Of a stretch of DNA of 64,000 nucleotides, positions 12,502 to 26,400 are shown piece after piece. How positions within the stretch are numbered: position 1 is the first letter of the stretch; each line of letters begins with the position of its first letter. Below the pieces are notes generated by a model. The model was not told the origin of the DNA, did no database searches, and worked only from the letters and a program-made list of their open reading frames with translations. This DNA comes from Physcia stellaris (Eukaryota; Ascomycota; Lecanoromycetes; Caliciales; Physciaceae): positions 620,001-684,000 of the forward strand of contig JABSSW010000013.1 in the NCBI GenBank assembly GCA_018902385.1, given 5' to 3'. Both the position numbers and the translations under genes were made by a program.

Positions 12502-12639
12502 TCGAAACGACGCCCCGTCACAGCGTCGACTCGACCTTGATGGTGACTGGGGCCGGAGACGGACCCGGCCTCAGCACCGGTGAGATTGAGGCGAATCAGA
12601 ACACTTGCCAGCTAACGGTAAAATACACTTAAGAGGGTG

Positions 12640-15600
12640 TAGTGAGCCCACCTAGTAAGCGGAGTGTTCCCGGATTCGACCGAAGTATAGTTGTCATACT
12701 ATAGCTTGCCATCCGTCCTCGGAGACACAAATCCGACCCTACACCTCCAAGCGGTGTCTCTGGACATCACTCCTCGTCAACTGGGAGTGATGACTGAGTA
12801 GGGCGGTAACTGGACACTCAATGACCAAGTCATCCACATCCTGTTCAGTTCCTTGGATTCACAGCCATATCCATTCGATGCTCTTCGGAGCCAACCGACA
12901 TAGAACGAATACAAAACCAAGTTGGTTCGATACTCTCAATTAGCCTTTATCGATGCAACACTCTCCCATTCAGCTTCCAGCTTCCTTTAGGTTCAGTACA
13001 CGTCGATTTTATTTCCAATCGGCTTGATACTTGTCAATATAATCCGTCTCGACTCAATACTGTGGTTATTCTACCAGTCGACCTCTGGATTAAACAGCAT
13101 TGTCCCGCTCTGCAATGAGTCAAATGTCGCCCATTACCTGTCTTCATACCATGGAGCTATGTTCTTCTCGGAAACTGTCCGCTCCTCTACAATGTTCCAC
13201 CGAGCTTTCAACCAGCCGCAGCAGCTTTCTTTTCACTCTCAGGAAGCCTTTCCCTCACTGGAGATATTCCTGCTTTGTCATCGATCATCTTGGACCTGAT
13301 CATAGGACAGGTGGATGATATCTACGCAGTAAACCTTAAGCTAACTTGGACTCTCGACAATGTCAGCTTTTCTTTCCTCGACAATGTCAGCTTTGCTTTC
13401 CTCGACCAATATCGACAAATTCTCCTCCCAACAAAGATCGACTTACTCTTTTCAACTATCGCTGGCTCGTCTTACCACAAATCATTGGTTTGCTCCGATA
13501 CAATGTCATCTGCTTGCTCCTTCCAAACGATAATGGCCTGCTATTTGCATCACGTAAAGCTGGCATCTCCATCCAGCACTGTCTGGCCTGCTTTATCAGA
13601 TACGCTCGAGGCTACCTTCGTTCAAGAACATCGTCATAATCCTTTATCTATATAGATCATGCCGATTCGCTCGTTACATTGACTCTTGAATGATGTCAGG
13701 CTCTTCTCATCCGAGTTATTCCTTTTCAAGAGTATCAGCCTAGTCCGTCTGCTCACGCTACAAGCCAATCTGCATTGTCGATTAAAATCGAGTTGGTCCC
13801 CCAATTGATCCCGTCTTGTCCGTATCTGATCGCGGCAACTTCTCAGCAAAATTGATTTGTCTTCAACAAGCGTCTTCTCGAAGAACACCGGCCGCATCCA
13901 TTGAAGCTTTATCCTGATCAACTCCGAGCTTGTCTCTTGGACTGCATTGTCTTGCTCCCAGAAAAAGCTACACTTTTCAAAAGCACTGGATGTGCTCCGT
14001 CTAGCGTGTTCCTTCCAATGGACTTTGATTCACTTCAACTGCATGAAGTCTTCGTTGCAGAGAAGGGTGGTGGTTTGCACTCATCAAATCAAATTCTTCT
14101 CAAAAATTGGTAGTCAGCTCCGGTCAAAGAACCTCATTATACTCCTCTAGCACGGCTCTTTCTCCTCTTGATGGTCCGTTCTAAACAACCTTTCTCGTGG
14201 AGTATGTAAAGTGCTTTTTTAACAACGCTGGTGTTCTCTCTCGTCGAACGATCTGAGACAAGCTCGAGTGTGCACAACCACAAGGTTTTCGGGATACAAC
14301 ACTTCCTCATTTGACAGGGAACATCATAGCACAGTGACGGCGTAGAGCTCGCTTGATCATGAACCTCTATACTTCCTCGAGAACACTTTCCTTTTGTTCC
14401 TGCATGCGATGTCAGAGACATTCGGGGGTTCATAAGTAGGTACAACACTACAGTCCTCTGAACACAATGAGCTAACAATTGAAATAGAGTCTCCGAGGAG
14501 GACGCCGGAGAGAGAATCGCTGGATGCTCCAGGACCCGTCCGCCAGGCTTGATCGAAGAACCTCCAGTGCTAGCACTCATTGAGTTGCGTGACAAGGAGA
14601 CTCCGGCGTGTGTCGATAATGTTCTTGCGCATTGATCTCTTAGGTCTATCTGGACAGCGATCACCTAATTTCAATACAAAGCTCACTAAGGTCCATTTGG
14701 GAGAGTCTTTTCCATCTCGGAAGAGGATGAAACGAAGCTAGTCAGAGATAAAGCAACATCGAAAATTATTCCCCTGCCACGCATGTGTGGCATACACATG
14801 TTTTTCTTTTAACAGATACGACTAGGTCTTTGGAGCTTCTACTTCTGGTGGACGAGAACAGAAGATACCAATACACATTGAGCGAGGCCAAAGTTTTGAC
14901 TTCGAAACTGGCTTGAAGTTAGCTATCTCCATACTTTGGGCTTAGCACGAGACCCTTCAGGGAGCGTTACCATCCGTACGGATTCCGATAGCCGAAGGCC
15001 ACGTCGTTTGCCTCCAGATACTTCACTTATGGGCCTTCGCGTGCCAAGGATGACGCAAACTGCATGCGAATCGATCCTAGCCAACGTTGGCAAATCGTAC
15101 TTCATCAGAGATCTTGGTCTTGACGAATTCAAGTAGAACTTATAACTTGCACTCTGTAGCAAAATGAACAGCAAACCACAACCGGCTCAAGTTGATGCTG
15201 CACTGCGGAATTGAGATACTTTACACGATCTGCGATCCTCTTGGCATGAGAATACATCTGACGATGCATTTCCAGTATCGACAGAGACCTCAACTTACTA
15301 TCTCAAGAGTGTAAGAACTAGGAATTGTTTTCAATGAAGGCGGCGCAGGCTCCGATAGGATGCTGACATTAAGACAAGAGGAAAGGAATTCGTGGACAAA
15401 GAAGGCTTACCCCGGCATTTTCCACCTGCTGACCTCCAGAATCGTTCCCAGCAACGGCATCTCACCTTTACACCCAGCGCTTGATACAACAGATTACACA
15501 CAGCATCAGCGATAGATTCACTGCAACAGCTTGGAGGAGAAGAGCGCTAGATTCCTACTGCGATCATTCGGTAGACTCATCATCCAGAAATCCCACAATG

Positions 15601-16364
15601 CTGTGGGTCTGAATAACCATGATGCGCTGCTGTCGTTGCCCGTGAATTACTGGAGTTGCGAGGTATCTCGTCATACCTACGTAGGTTGTCTGTTGGGAGG
15701 GCAGATCAACGAGATTCAGGCTAATCAGAGGGCGGTTTTGTAAGAATGACAGCTAGGCTAAAGCCTCGTTCGCCTCATTGCTGGAACAGAATACTATGTA
15801 CATGGGTGTTTGGGCGGTAGTCTCCTAGCAAGAGCAGTAGCCCACGGGGCACCAGATCGGCCAAACGAACTGGGGCTGCCACTGTGCCGGGAAACAAACT
15901 CCCCCTGTCTACGCGACAGGGTCTCCTGCCGGAAGTGGAGTTGATACGCAGAAGAAACGACCATTGATTGAGGCGTGGGTGGGTGGGAAAAGAAGAGACG
16001 AAAGCTGCAGAGGCCAGAACTCGAGGGGGAAGGTCGCCTATATAGGCGTGCCAAGCCCCAGCCACTGCAATTTCGTCTCATTGTTTCAGCACTCTGGTCC
16101 AGCCAGCCGCATTGGCATTAGCCTTCCAATACACTGAAGCATACTACAATTTTTCTTCGGTAGCATACATTACCTTATCAAGTCGTATGAGCGGTGCAAG
16201 TCCATAGTTTGATTAGGTACATGGCAAAGTTCTCGTACTACCTTAAATAGAAGTGCCTCTTTGTGTGTATTTGCTTCTTCGATAAATTATGAAATACTAA
16301 TCTGTAAAATTGTACTCTTGGAATGAAGAAACCCTACTCCGCACTGATAATTCTCGAGAATCTT
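12640..16364. other. Gene-poor stretch without a supported gene
   Basis: Normal-GC DNA with short overlapping open frames on both strands. The 13.0-14.1 kb part is pyrimidine-rich on the plus strand and contains a short tandem duplication (CTCGACAATGTCAGC repeated at about 13353 and 13378). A 175-codon minus frame at 14137-14664 has no recognisable domain and is not called. No RNA gene was seen. Confidence 0.5.
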
Positions 16365-16782
16365 GTTTCCGGCTACCGTGAATGTCCATACTGACAAGGC
16401 TGTTTCTACCATGGAAATATGCTGCCTACTTCCTTCACTGCTATGTACAAACCCTTGATGTTTTGGAGCTGGCCAGCCTTTAGGCCTCCTGCATGATCGA
16501 ATAGCCTAGCATAGCGGCTTCCAGAGCCTGGGTACCGCCCGGGTCTTATCGACTGGTTCATGGAGCGAAAACCGTCTAATGGAGGTGAAAACATGGCCTC
16601 ATAAGAAGATGGAAACGCCGAAAGCGGTCAACAACAGGAGTTGGTGGGTGGGACAAGAAAACGAGACGAGATTGAGCAATGAAAGGAATGGGGCATTGAC
16701 CTCCTATCCAACTAGGAGGCCAGCCCCTCCAGGCTCCTTTCCTTTCGACATCCTGCATTAGCACCCATGTCTAGCCTGGACG
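16365..16782 (+). repeat. Unmutated copy of the repeat at 10790-11192
   Basis: The normal-GC partner of the RIPed copy. It ends 14 bp before the stop codon of the minus-strand gene at 16796, so it forms that gene's downstream region. Confidence 0.75.
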
Positions 16783-16795
16783 TAAGTAGAGCATG

Positions 16796-17956
16796 CTAAA
16801 CCCAGCTGCCAGGCCAATGGAAGCCAGGACAAACTGGAAACTCCTCGTCATTCCCCAAAAAGACCTCCCCTCTCTTTTCTGCTTCCATTCCATCCAATAC
16901 ATATTTGAGCTCCCTTTGTTTGGTGCTAGATTCGTTAGGCTTGTCGAGGATATACTCAACGTAATCCTCGGCGTTGTCCACGTCTTCCCAAAGAATACGT
17001 CCCCTTGGCTCTTCAGGCTTTTCGATATCGACTATCTCCCACTTGGCTGCTTCCTCTCGTTGTTGCAGCTTCGCAATGAACTGTATCGCAGTCTTCAACG
17101 GGACTCGAATCAAGTTGGCAGGATCGATCGCCTCAACATCATCTCGCGCAAGTGGAAGTGAGCTCGACCTGATGGTGTCGAAATCGATTGGACTACTCAG
17201 GCCGGAAACATGTCCTGTTAGGATTATCACAGCGGTCCGCCTCTCGATATCTTTGTCTAGCGAATAGGTGCCATCCGACTCTCGAGGAGGATGTGGTAAA
17301 TATTCGTCATACAAGACGATAATCGCCTGGCATAGGGGGAGCAGATTGTAGCGTCGCCATCGCTTGAACCGACAAATGATGCTGTCAACCTCACCACTCC
17401 TAATGGAGTTCATCCTCGAAGCTGCTCGATCATACATGTGCGCGTGCGCTTGCAATAGCTCTGGTATTGTCTGAGGTCCAGTCGAGGTAATTCTGAATGG
17501 AATTGCGAAAAAGCCGCCATAACTGATATCAGGACGGAAATTGTGACAGCGAAACCATGCTTTATATATGTCGGCGAAAACTATGCGTGGACAAGAGTCG
17601 GGACGTTTAGCCTGAGCGGACAGCGCCCAGTAGAAGAATGTTGGCTTATTGCACAAAAGTGTAAGTCCCCAGTCGTTTGATATCTCCGGTTCTAGAGATT
17701 GGATTCGGAGCATCAAGGAATTGGCTAGCCAACGATACTTCATGTCTGATCCAAATTCGAATTCTTGTTTTGAAATATAGAATTTCTTGAGCGTTGCTCG
17801 AAGCTCTGTAACGAAAGGCTCCTCCAAGTACCAATCATCTGCAGACTCATCTGCACGCTCATGGTTCGCTGATAGCTCAGAGCTCATGTTGTGGTATATT
17901 GCGAGATGTCGGGCTAATGACGAAAGATTCGAAGGCTCAGAGAAGGAGATTCTCAA
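16796..17956 (-). CDS. Conserved-looking hypothetical protein
   Basis: An uninterrupted 386-codon frame with normal fungal codon use. The start is the first ATG; a second ATG (residue 24, MSSELS) is also possible. The protein is soluble, rich in Trp, Arg and acidic residues, with no signal peptide or membrane segment. The C-terminal third is strongly charged (EEAAKWEIVDIEKPEEPRG). I do not recognise a domain. It sits alone between two RIPed blocks and abuts an un-RIPed repeat copy, a setting where accessory genes are common. It looks intact. Confidence 0.65.
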   Translation of the reverse strand: MRISFSEPSNLSSLARHLAIYHNMSSELSANHERADESADDWYLEEPFVTELRATLKKFYISKQEFEFGSDMKYRWLANSLMLRIQSLEPEISNDWGLTLLCNKPTFFYWALSAQAKRPDSCPRIVFADIYKAWFRCHNFRPDISYGGFFAIPFRITSTGPQTIPELLQAHAHMYDRAASRMNSIRSGEVDSIICRFKRWRRYNLLPLCQAIIVLYDEYLPHPPRESDGTYSLDKDIERRTAVIILTGHVSGLSSPIDFDTIRSSSLPLARDDVEAIDPANLIRVPLKTAIQFIAKLQQREEAAKWEIVDIEKPEEPRGRILWEDVDNAEDYVEYILDKPNESSTKQRELKYVLDGMEAEKRGEVFLGNDEEFPVCPGFHWPGSWV

Positions 17957-18799
17957 TCTCCTTGATGGTCGATAAAAGTACTATTGTATGAGTAACAAAA
18001 CCAGTATAGGAACGTTCAGAAATGGTTGCGATATTTATATATGATCAATCTTCAGGCGAGGCTAGAGCTAATTGAGCGTTTGAAAGTTAGCTGTGATTAC
18101 TGAGAATGCCAAGGACCGCGTAGAAGGAGAGAGCAGCTGGTATTAGACCGTTCTATGTCGATGATCTGGATAGCTTTAGCCTAGCAGAGTGGAGATCTTG
18201 TGTGTGGAAAGAGAGACTACATTCCAAAATTCGAGGGTGTTCGAATGCCAACAGGTGACTTACTTTTGACTACTGTTCCTAGTCAATAACCCATAATTTT
18301 TGGGGAAAACTGTAAAAAGGCTCTGATCAATTAGATCGTGCGCTTGTTACTGTATTGACCAACATGCCAAGGAACCATCAAAGTCAGTTTGTGATTCATT
18401 TAGAGTACTCCCTCGATAACTGAGGTGCGCCCGGCTCCCTCGGCTCCCTTCTGCCCGAGCACACTCCTAACAAGGCAGGGATAGCCGAAGCACATTCCAA
18501 CGGCCCCTCGGACGCAGAGCGTTGGAACTTCCCGGCTTCAACATAGCCTAGCGGCACTGCCATTGTATTAATCATGGGTCGAGAAGCGTACCTGTTATCT
18601 CGACGAAAGCGGCGAAACGCCAGGCCACCAGATACACCGAAAATTGCTCAAGAACACCGAGATGCACAATTCATGGGAATCCTTGGCATCGAAAAATTTG
18701 AACTTTTCCCCTTCCTCAGCAGTTTCCGCTGATTGTTAGCGATAACCCTGACATAATTAATCCTGATAGATGCTGTTGAGCGAGATTAGCTGCTGTTGA
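17957..18799. other. Intergenic DNA before the LINE
   Basis: Normal-GC sequence upstream of the gene at 16796-17956. It should hold that gene's promoter. No gene, RNA or repeat was recognised. Confidence 0.4.
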
Positions 18800-18815
18800 A
18801 AACACGTTATATTGA
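18800..18815. repeat. Left target-site duplication of the LINE
   Basis: AAACACGTTATATTGA, identical to 31296-31311. Confidence 0.85.
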
Positions 18816-19777
18816 CGCAAAAACACAATTTATGCTACAAATTCAATTTTTGAAATAATTCAACAACGAAACGTGATATTGATTTGATTAACGCGTCATT
18901 CGAATCGTCGAATTTTTGCGCATCGATCAATGAACAATTGATAATAATAAAAAAAATAACATGATCGTTGTTAAATCAAACGAACGAAAATGTTCACGAA
19001 CAAAAAACAATGTTGTTGAAAAACATCAAAAAATGTCGAAAATTCGTTCGAACAAAAAAAAAATTATTATCAAAAATTATCGAAAATTGATTTACAATCG
19101 TCGTGACATATTTTGAAAACACACAATTCGCATCAATTCAAAAAAACATAATGAACGCAATAAATAAAATAAATGTTCAATTCAACAAAAAACACGCGAA
19201 AATAAAAAAAAAACAATGTCATGATTCGTCATGAAATCACAAAAATAATTATTTTTTTCAAATTTTTTTTTTTTTTTTTTTCACGATTAAAACGAATTTA
19301 CGCAATTGAACAATCGTCGTTACGATTTTTTCAACGTTCAAAATCATTGCAAACAAAAACATCAAAATCATAATACGTTTAAACGACAACGAAAAAAACA
19401 ACAATTGAATCAATACGAAATTAAACGTATCGTCAATAAAATCAACACGCGCATTACGAAAAAACATACAAATCAAAAATATTCGAACGATTAAAAAATT
19501 TTCGAATGATGATTTCGCGATACACGCAATAAACGCAAAAAAAACGAAAAAATTACGTAACAACAATGCATGAACGACGATATTCGATAAAAAAACAAAA
19601 ACGATTGTTTCGATTTATGCGATTATAATCAACGATATAAAAATCAAAAAATTCGATTTAATTACAATCGACGATAAAAAAACGACGATGCGTAAAATTA
19701 AAAAAAAAAACGAAAATGTGAAAAAATTAAAAAAAATGAAAATTTTGTATTTGTTTTGAAAAAACAAATTCACGACA

Positions 19778-20281
19778 ATGCAACAATATTATATTTTGAT
19801 TATTGAAATCATTATTTCAAAAATAAATAATAACATGTTGAACAACAACATTATGATCGAAAAAAAATTGAAAATTTGTTCAATGTTCAACAAAACATGC
19901 AAAATTATTCAATGTTATAAATGTTATTATCACGAACACAATACAATTCAATGCACAAAAAAAAAACGATACGATTATTGCGCAAAAACGTATGTTACAA
20001 AAAAAAAATATACAAAAATTATAAAATCAAATGTTGTGTATGTGAAAAAACACATAATTCATGAAAAAAAAATGCAAAAAAAAACCAAAAAAAATCGAAA
20101 AAATTATGTATTAACGTTCGATTACGTCAACGAAATTCGAAATTCAAAAATAACAATATATCGTCGTCAAAAAAATGATAACGATTTCGAAATCGATGAA
20201 TATAATTCACGAAAATTCAAAAACGACAATCGTTACGAAAAAATTCAATCAATTAAAAAAATTACAACGACGAAACATTGA
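19778..20281 (+). pseudogene. LINE ORF1 remnant with zinc knuckles
   Basis: A 167-codon frame, Lys/Asn-rich through RIP. It contains a knuckle CYKCYYHEHNTIQC followed by a second Cys cluster (YDYCAKTY), the arrangement of nucleic-acid-binding knuckles in ORF1 of Tad1/I/jockey LINEs. The frame is a fragment; the start is not the native one. Confidence 0.65.
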
Positions 20282-22026
20282 AAAATTACAAAAAAAAATT
20301 TATTTAAACGAAATTAACAAACGCAAAAAAACGAACGCGTATAAATTTTACGTAAAAATGATTTTGTCGATCGAAACAATAATATCATCGCATTTATTTT
20401 CAAATTCATAAAAATTTCGAAAAAAAAATGATAAATCGACGTTATCGATTAAAAATAAAAAAACATCAACGATAAAAAAAAATATAAAAAAAAAAAAAAA
20501 AAAAAATTTTTCGATCACGATCATCAAAACATTTTTATTTGATGTCACGAATCGAAATACGAAATTCAAATCAACGAAAAAATGTTAAAAAACGACACGT
20601 TATTTATATTACAATACAACGTCAATAATTCGAAAATTCAAATCATGATATCGTTGTTTGAAATTAAAAACATAAAAAAATTCGATATATTGATCATACA
20701 AAAATCGTGAAAAAATTCATTTCAATTCACGACAAACAACAAATTTTCGCAACAATTCGAATTATTATACATATTCGACGCAATCACGAAAATATGCATG
20801 TTCGTCAACAAAAAAATAACGAAAATCGTATATTTTTACACGTTTCACAACAAAAATTTGATTTTGTTAAAAATACAAATTGCGAACGACAAAATTATCA
20901 ACATTTATAACATATATAATTCATACAAAAACAACGAAAATTTCAACGTGATATTCAATTTTAAAAACGCGATATAAAAAAAAATCAACGAAAAATACGT
21001 CGTCGTAAAAAATTTTAATTTGTATTATTTCAATTAAAAAAAATCATATGTGAAAACAAACGCGAACGCATACGAATTCATAATTACAATAAAAAAATAT
21101 AAATTGAAAAAAATTACATCAATCGAATTAATTACATGAAATAAACACACGAACGAAAATACAATCGATTTTATATACGCAATATCGTTGTTTCGAAACA
21201 ACATGATCGAAATTGACATCAACGAAAACATGAACAATCATTCGAATCATCGTTCAATCAAAACGATATTGAATTTGCGTACAAAAACGATCACGTCGAA
21301 AATTACAAAAATTTGAACGAAAACGAACATCGATATATTACGCGAAAAATTGCAAACAAAAATAACGAATAACGAAACGTTCATTTTCAACAACGACACG
21401 TACAACAATTAAACAAAAAAATCGACGATCAAATCAAAAAATTGATAAAAATCATTCAAACGATTATCGAAACAATCATTTCAATTAACAAATCGAACGT
21501 ATACGCGAAATCAAAATTCATCGAAAAATGCAAACAAACATCGAAAACGATCAAATCGATCAAAAAAATATCAAAACAACGACAAAATCGAAAATTTGTG
21601 AAAATCGTACAAAAAAATGAAAAATCGTTTGAATCACGTAATTTTTAAAATCATAAAAACACAATACAAAAAAAAAAATCGAAAAAATGTAATATATCAA
21701 ACAACATGTAAAAACATGCAAATGAACGAAAAATCGAATTTCAAAAAAAAATGTGTTTGTCGATTTTACACGATTATTCATTTATGTTGTTCGAAATTGA
21801 TTCAATCAAAAAACATTCATATTGTTGAAAAAAAATTTTTTCGTCGTTTACGATTGTTTTAATCGACATATAAAAAATCATATACAATCAAAATTTGAAA
21901 TTGAAAAATATACAATTTCACGAAATGACGAAAATCATAATTAAACAAAATTCGAACAAAATTTCAAACGACAACGATATAATCAATAAAATATGAAAAT
22001 AAATAAATGACATTATCGTATCACAT

Positions 22027-22323
22027 TTGCAACGCATATACAATGTCAATTTGAACGAAAATTATTGTTCGAAATATTTTCGAAAATCGATTACGATCGC
22101 ATTACGTAAATCAAATAAAAATATTTATTCGATGACGATTTCGTACAAATCAATAATTTTATTCAATATTATAAACAAATTCATTAAATTCATATTGATT
22201 AAACGAATCAATTTTTTGACAAAAAAATACGATTTATTATCACGCACACATTTCGAAATCAAAAAAATCGTGTTTACGAAACACGCATTATATTACATGA
22301 TAAAACAATTATATTCGACATGA
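22027..22323 (+). pseudogene. LINE reverse transcriptase fragment
   Basis: The 98 codons match the pattern of the N-terminal reverse transcriptase region of jockey/Tad1 LINEs: an ITIALRKSNK segment, SYKSIILFN and a following KRINFLTKKYDLL. It belongs to the LINE's second reading frame, which continues on both sides in other frames. Confidence 0.7.
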
Positions 22324-23221
22324 AACAAAAAATTGATAATCGTGATTATGTTTTTCGACGTGATGAACGTTTTCGACAATATAACGCGTTTAAAATTGTT
22401 ACACAATTTCAAAACGAAACGTTTAAACGAAAAATTGATACGATATATTGATATTTTTTTGTTCAATAAAATGACAATATTGAAAACGAACGAATACGAT
22501 ATCGAATAATTCGAAATATTCATACAAATTTCACAAAATTCATTTATGTTATCGATTTTTTTAACGCATTTTTATTGAAAATTTTGAAAAAAATATTTCA
22601 ACGAACGAATTCGTCGACGATGTAAAAATGTTAACGAAAAATCATATTTTCGAAAAATACAACGATATCATAATCAAAACACACGAAAAAATTTACGTAT
22701 CGTAAACATTGAAACATGAAATGAAATTTGCATTTTTTAAATATCAATTTATTTATTTCAATCGAAAAAAAAACGTTATCGAATCGATATTATTTTTGAA
22801 TTCAATCAAAAAATCAAAACAAACAAAAAAATAAAATATTTAAACGTCATAATGAACGAAAAATTCAATTGAAAAACACAAATTAATTAAAACAAAACGA
22901 AAACATTGAAATCAATAAAAATATTACACAATTTTGACGATATTACATGAAATGTTAAATTTTCGAAAATAAAACAAATGATACAAACGATTTTCGTTTT
23001 ACAATTTACATACGCATGTTCGATGTGATACACGTCGACGAAAAAAAATCACAACAAAAAAATAACGAAAAAATTAACGAACGTTCAATATTAAATCGAA
23101 AAAATCATAACGAAAACATACAAAACGATTTCGAAAAAACGTTTAACATCGAAATCAATTTAATATTCATGTATTTACGTTTGAACAAATTCATTAATGC
23201 GTTCGCAATAAAATTGATAAC

Positions 23222-23459
23222 TATCATGAAGTCGTGTTTGAATAGACGTATTATTGATTAATTAAACGAAAACAATAAATCTGCAAAAGCAAATAGATAC
23301 AAAATGATGAAATTGCAAACAATGTGCGAACGTCAAGTTTCAAATCACGTTAATTTCGTCAAAAAATTAAAACATAATTCGATTCAAACATATCTGTTTA
23401 ATCATTTATCATATCAATTATCTATTTGTCAAATCTATTTGTCAGACATGTTCGTAACA
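23222..23459 (-). repeat. 3' LTR of the nested Gypsy element
   Basis: 238 bp, starting TATCATGAAG and ending CGTAACA, preceded by ATAAC. The T run right after it (23460-23475) is the polypurine tract read on the minus strand. Confidence 0.85.
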
Positions 23460-26400
23460 TTATTTTTTTTTTTTTCTTCGAACGTCGTTTCGACGATTCG
23501 TTGTTGTTTCGAACTTTGAAAACGTTGTTGAAAATCTTGTTGATCAATTCGTATAATTGCAAAATTCAAAAATTTCACGATCATCATTTTTCATTTTTTA
23601 ATGCTTTATTGTCATTTCAACGTTCGATAAAATTTGACGACAATTTTTGAAAATGTTTTTGACACGATTCAGTTCTTTATGCGATGTAAATTCGAGCTGT
23701 AAATAACATCGAAAAAATAATAAAAACTGAATTGTTGAATAAAAATCGTGAAATCAAAAAAACGAATGAATGAATATTGAATTCGTGATTTCAAATGCTA
23801 ATTGAAAATAATTTCGATTAATGTCAACATGACGATTTTTTTTCGAAAACGACGACGATTCGCTGAGAAATTTGATTCGTTGACGACGATTTGAAATATT
23901 GAAATCAACGTTTTGAACGATTTTGAATTTGTTGTCGTGAAATGATTACGATGAAAATCGTTTATCATTTCGCGAACATTATCGAATTTTTCGTTGTCGA
24001 CATAATATCACGTTCGATCATGAAATCAATTTGATCAATTGACACGATATTGAAAACGATTGTAATGATATCGAAATTTCAAAATATCGTTCATTTTTCA
24101 TTCGAAATTCTCGTTGATTATGACGAAATCGAAAAATTCATTGATTTGATTTTCGAAAAAATCACGAAAATTTTTGCGAAAAAATCAACAATGAAACACA
24201 TCGTAAATTCGCATGATTTTTGACAATTCGAATCGATAAAAATTGTTTTTACGTTTTAATATTTTGTACGAATTTAATTTTTTGTCATCAAATTTGTCAA
24301 ATGATTTGATCGTTTTGATGTTTCGTCGATTCAAAAAAACGAAATTTTTTTCGACGTATTTCACGATTTTTCGATATTTGTTGATTTGAATTGTCATACG
24401 TTTTTGAATCATTTTTGCATGATTTCGTACGTAATTGAAAATATTTTGCATCGTGTCGATGATATTTTTTGTTTTGACGATCAGAAATCGCTTTTTCGTT
24501 GTAACATACGAAATAAAATTTGATAAAAAATTCATACGAAAATGAAAATTCTTATTGATGAAAAATGATGATAATTTTGTTGTTGCAAATATCGCGTTAT
24601 TGTTTGCAAATTCGATCATGAATAATCAAACGTTTCAATCGTTTTGCATGTAATTGCAATATTGTCGCAATTGTTTCTCGATATTTTGATTGACTTTTTT
24701 CGATTTGCTTATCGATTTCTGAATGAAAAACGATGAAAAATTTACATTTGATGTCGAGAATTCTGCAAAAACTTGTCAAACGAATGATATGAATTGAAAT
24801 TTTCGATTTGACGTTATAAAGAAAAATAATTCATGCGTACGAAACACGTAATTGATAAATATTTTGATCGTGATTTTCGCATTTGTATTTTTATCGTCGA
24901 CGATGCAAAACACGTAATGACGTTTTTTATTAAATTTGTCGATTATCGTGCAAATGACGTTGTGATCGTGAACGTCGAACAATTCGATGATAAAATTCAT
25001 GAATATGTCGATTCAACGTTGCAGAAAAATGATCAAAAAAATGAATAAATCATTTTTTCGATTTCGAAAAATTTTCGTACGTTGACATTCATGACAATTG
25101 CGTACGTATCGTCGAACGAATTTGCGCATGTTAAATCAGTAATAATCGCGACGTATAAAATTCTTCATACGATTGAAATTTGAATGTTTCGAAATCGAAA
25201 ATTCATGAATTTTTTTGAAAAAATCAACGAATAAAAAAACGTCGACAGACATTCATAATCGATTATTTCGATATAAAACATCGTTTTTTTCATTGCAATT
25301 TCGTAAATCGATTTCGTTCATTGATGTGAAATCTTGTTCGATGATTTCACGATACGTCGTGCAATCATCGTCAATTTTATTGACGACTAAAACTCGTTCG
25401 TAAATAAATTCGTCAAATTTTATCGCGTGAATTTCGAATCGTTTTGAAATGAACAGTATTTGCTTTCGATATTGATGTCGCTCATCAATTTCGTTTTTGA
25501 ATCGAAAATCAAACATACGAATCAAAACATTTGTTTTGACGTTTTGAATTTCGAATTGAAATTGAATGACAATGTTGAATTTCGAAAAAATTTCTGCTCA
25601 ACGAATTTGACGAAAAGTAAATTTTTTTGACGTCATGAAAATTTTCAATTTTTGTGATCGATGAAAATTTTGATCGATTTTTCGATGTTTTCGAATTCAA
25701 AACGTCAATGTTCTAAACAGCGAATAATGATTAATAGTTTTTTGTCATAAATTTCGTAATTGCATTCGATTGAAATCATGTTGCGATTGTAAAAAACAAC
25801 GAAATGCAACATTTTTTCGTCGTTATATTGAAATAATACTTTTGCATTGACGTAATCAAAAAAATCGATTTTCAAAATGACTTGTTTGATTCGATCGTAA
25901 TGTCGTAATATGAAAATTTTCGTCATTGTTTTCTTGAAAAAATTGAAAACTTTTTCGATTTTTTCAATTCATTCGAAATTCACAAATTTCTTGATCATTC
26001 GAATGAAAATTCGAATTTTTTTCGAAAAATCACGAATGAATCGTCTGTAAAAATTGACGAAATTCACGAAAATTTGTATTTTTTTCAAATTCGTAAAACG
26101 TTTTCAATTGACAATGATTTTTATTTTTTTCGAATTTATGCGAAAATCATTTATCGATAATATGACGTTCAAAAATGTCATTTTTTTTTTGAAAAATTCG
26201 CATTTTTCAATATTCATTTGTAATTCGACTTTTTTGAATTTTTTCAATATTTTACGAACGTGAACGATGTGTTTTTCTTGAATTTGCTGTAAATGAAAAT
26301 ATCATCTAAATAAACTTGACAGAAATCGTTCAAAAAATGAATAACAAATTGTTCATATAATGTTGTCAATTCGCGAATTCGTTGATCAATTCGAAAAATA

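Noticed and set aside
12660-12710. tRNA-like B-box resemblance (GGTCGAATCCGGG on the minus strand)
   Set aside because: No matching A-box, acceptor stem or anticodon arm could be built around it.
14137-14664. A 175-codon minus frame
   Set aside because: No domain, no homology pattern and no splice context; kept out as a probable chance frame.
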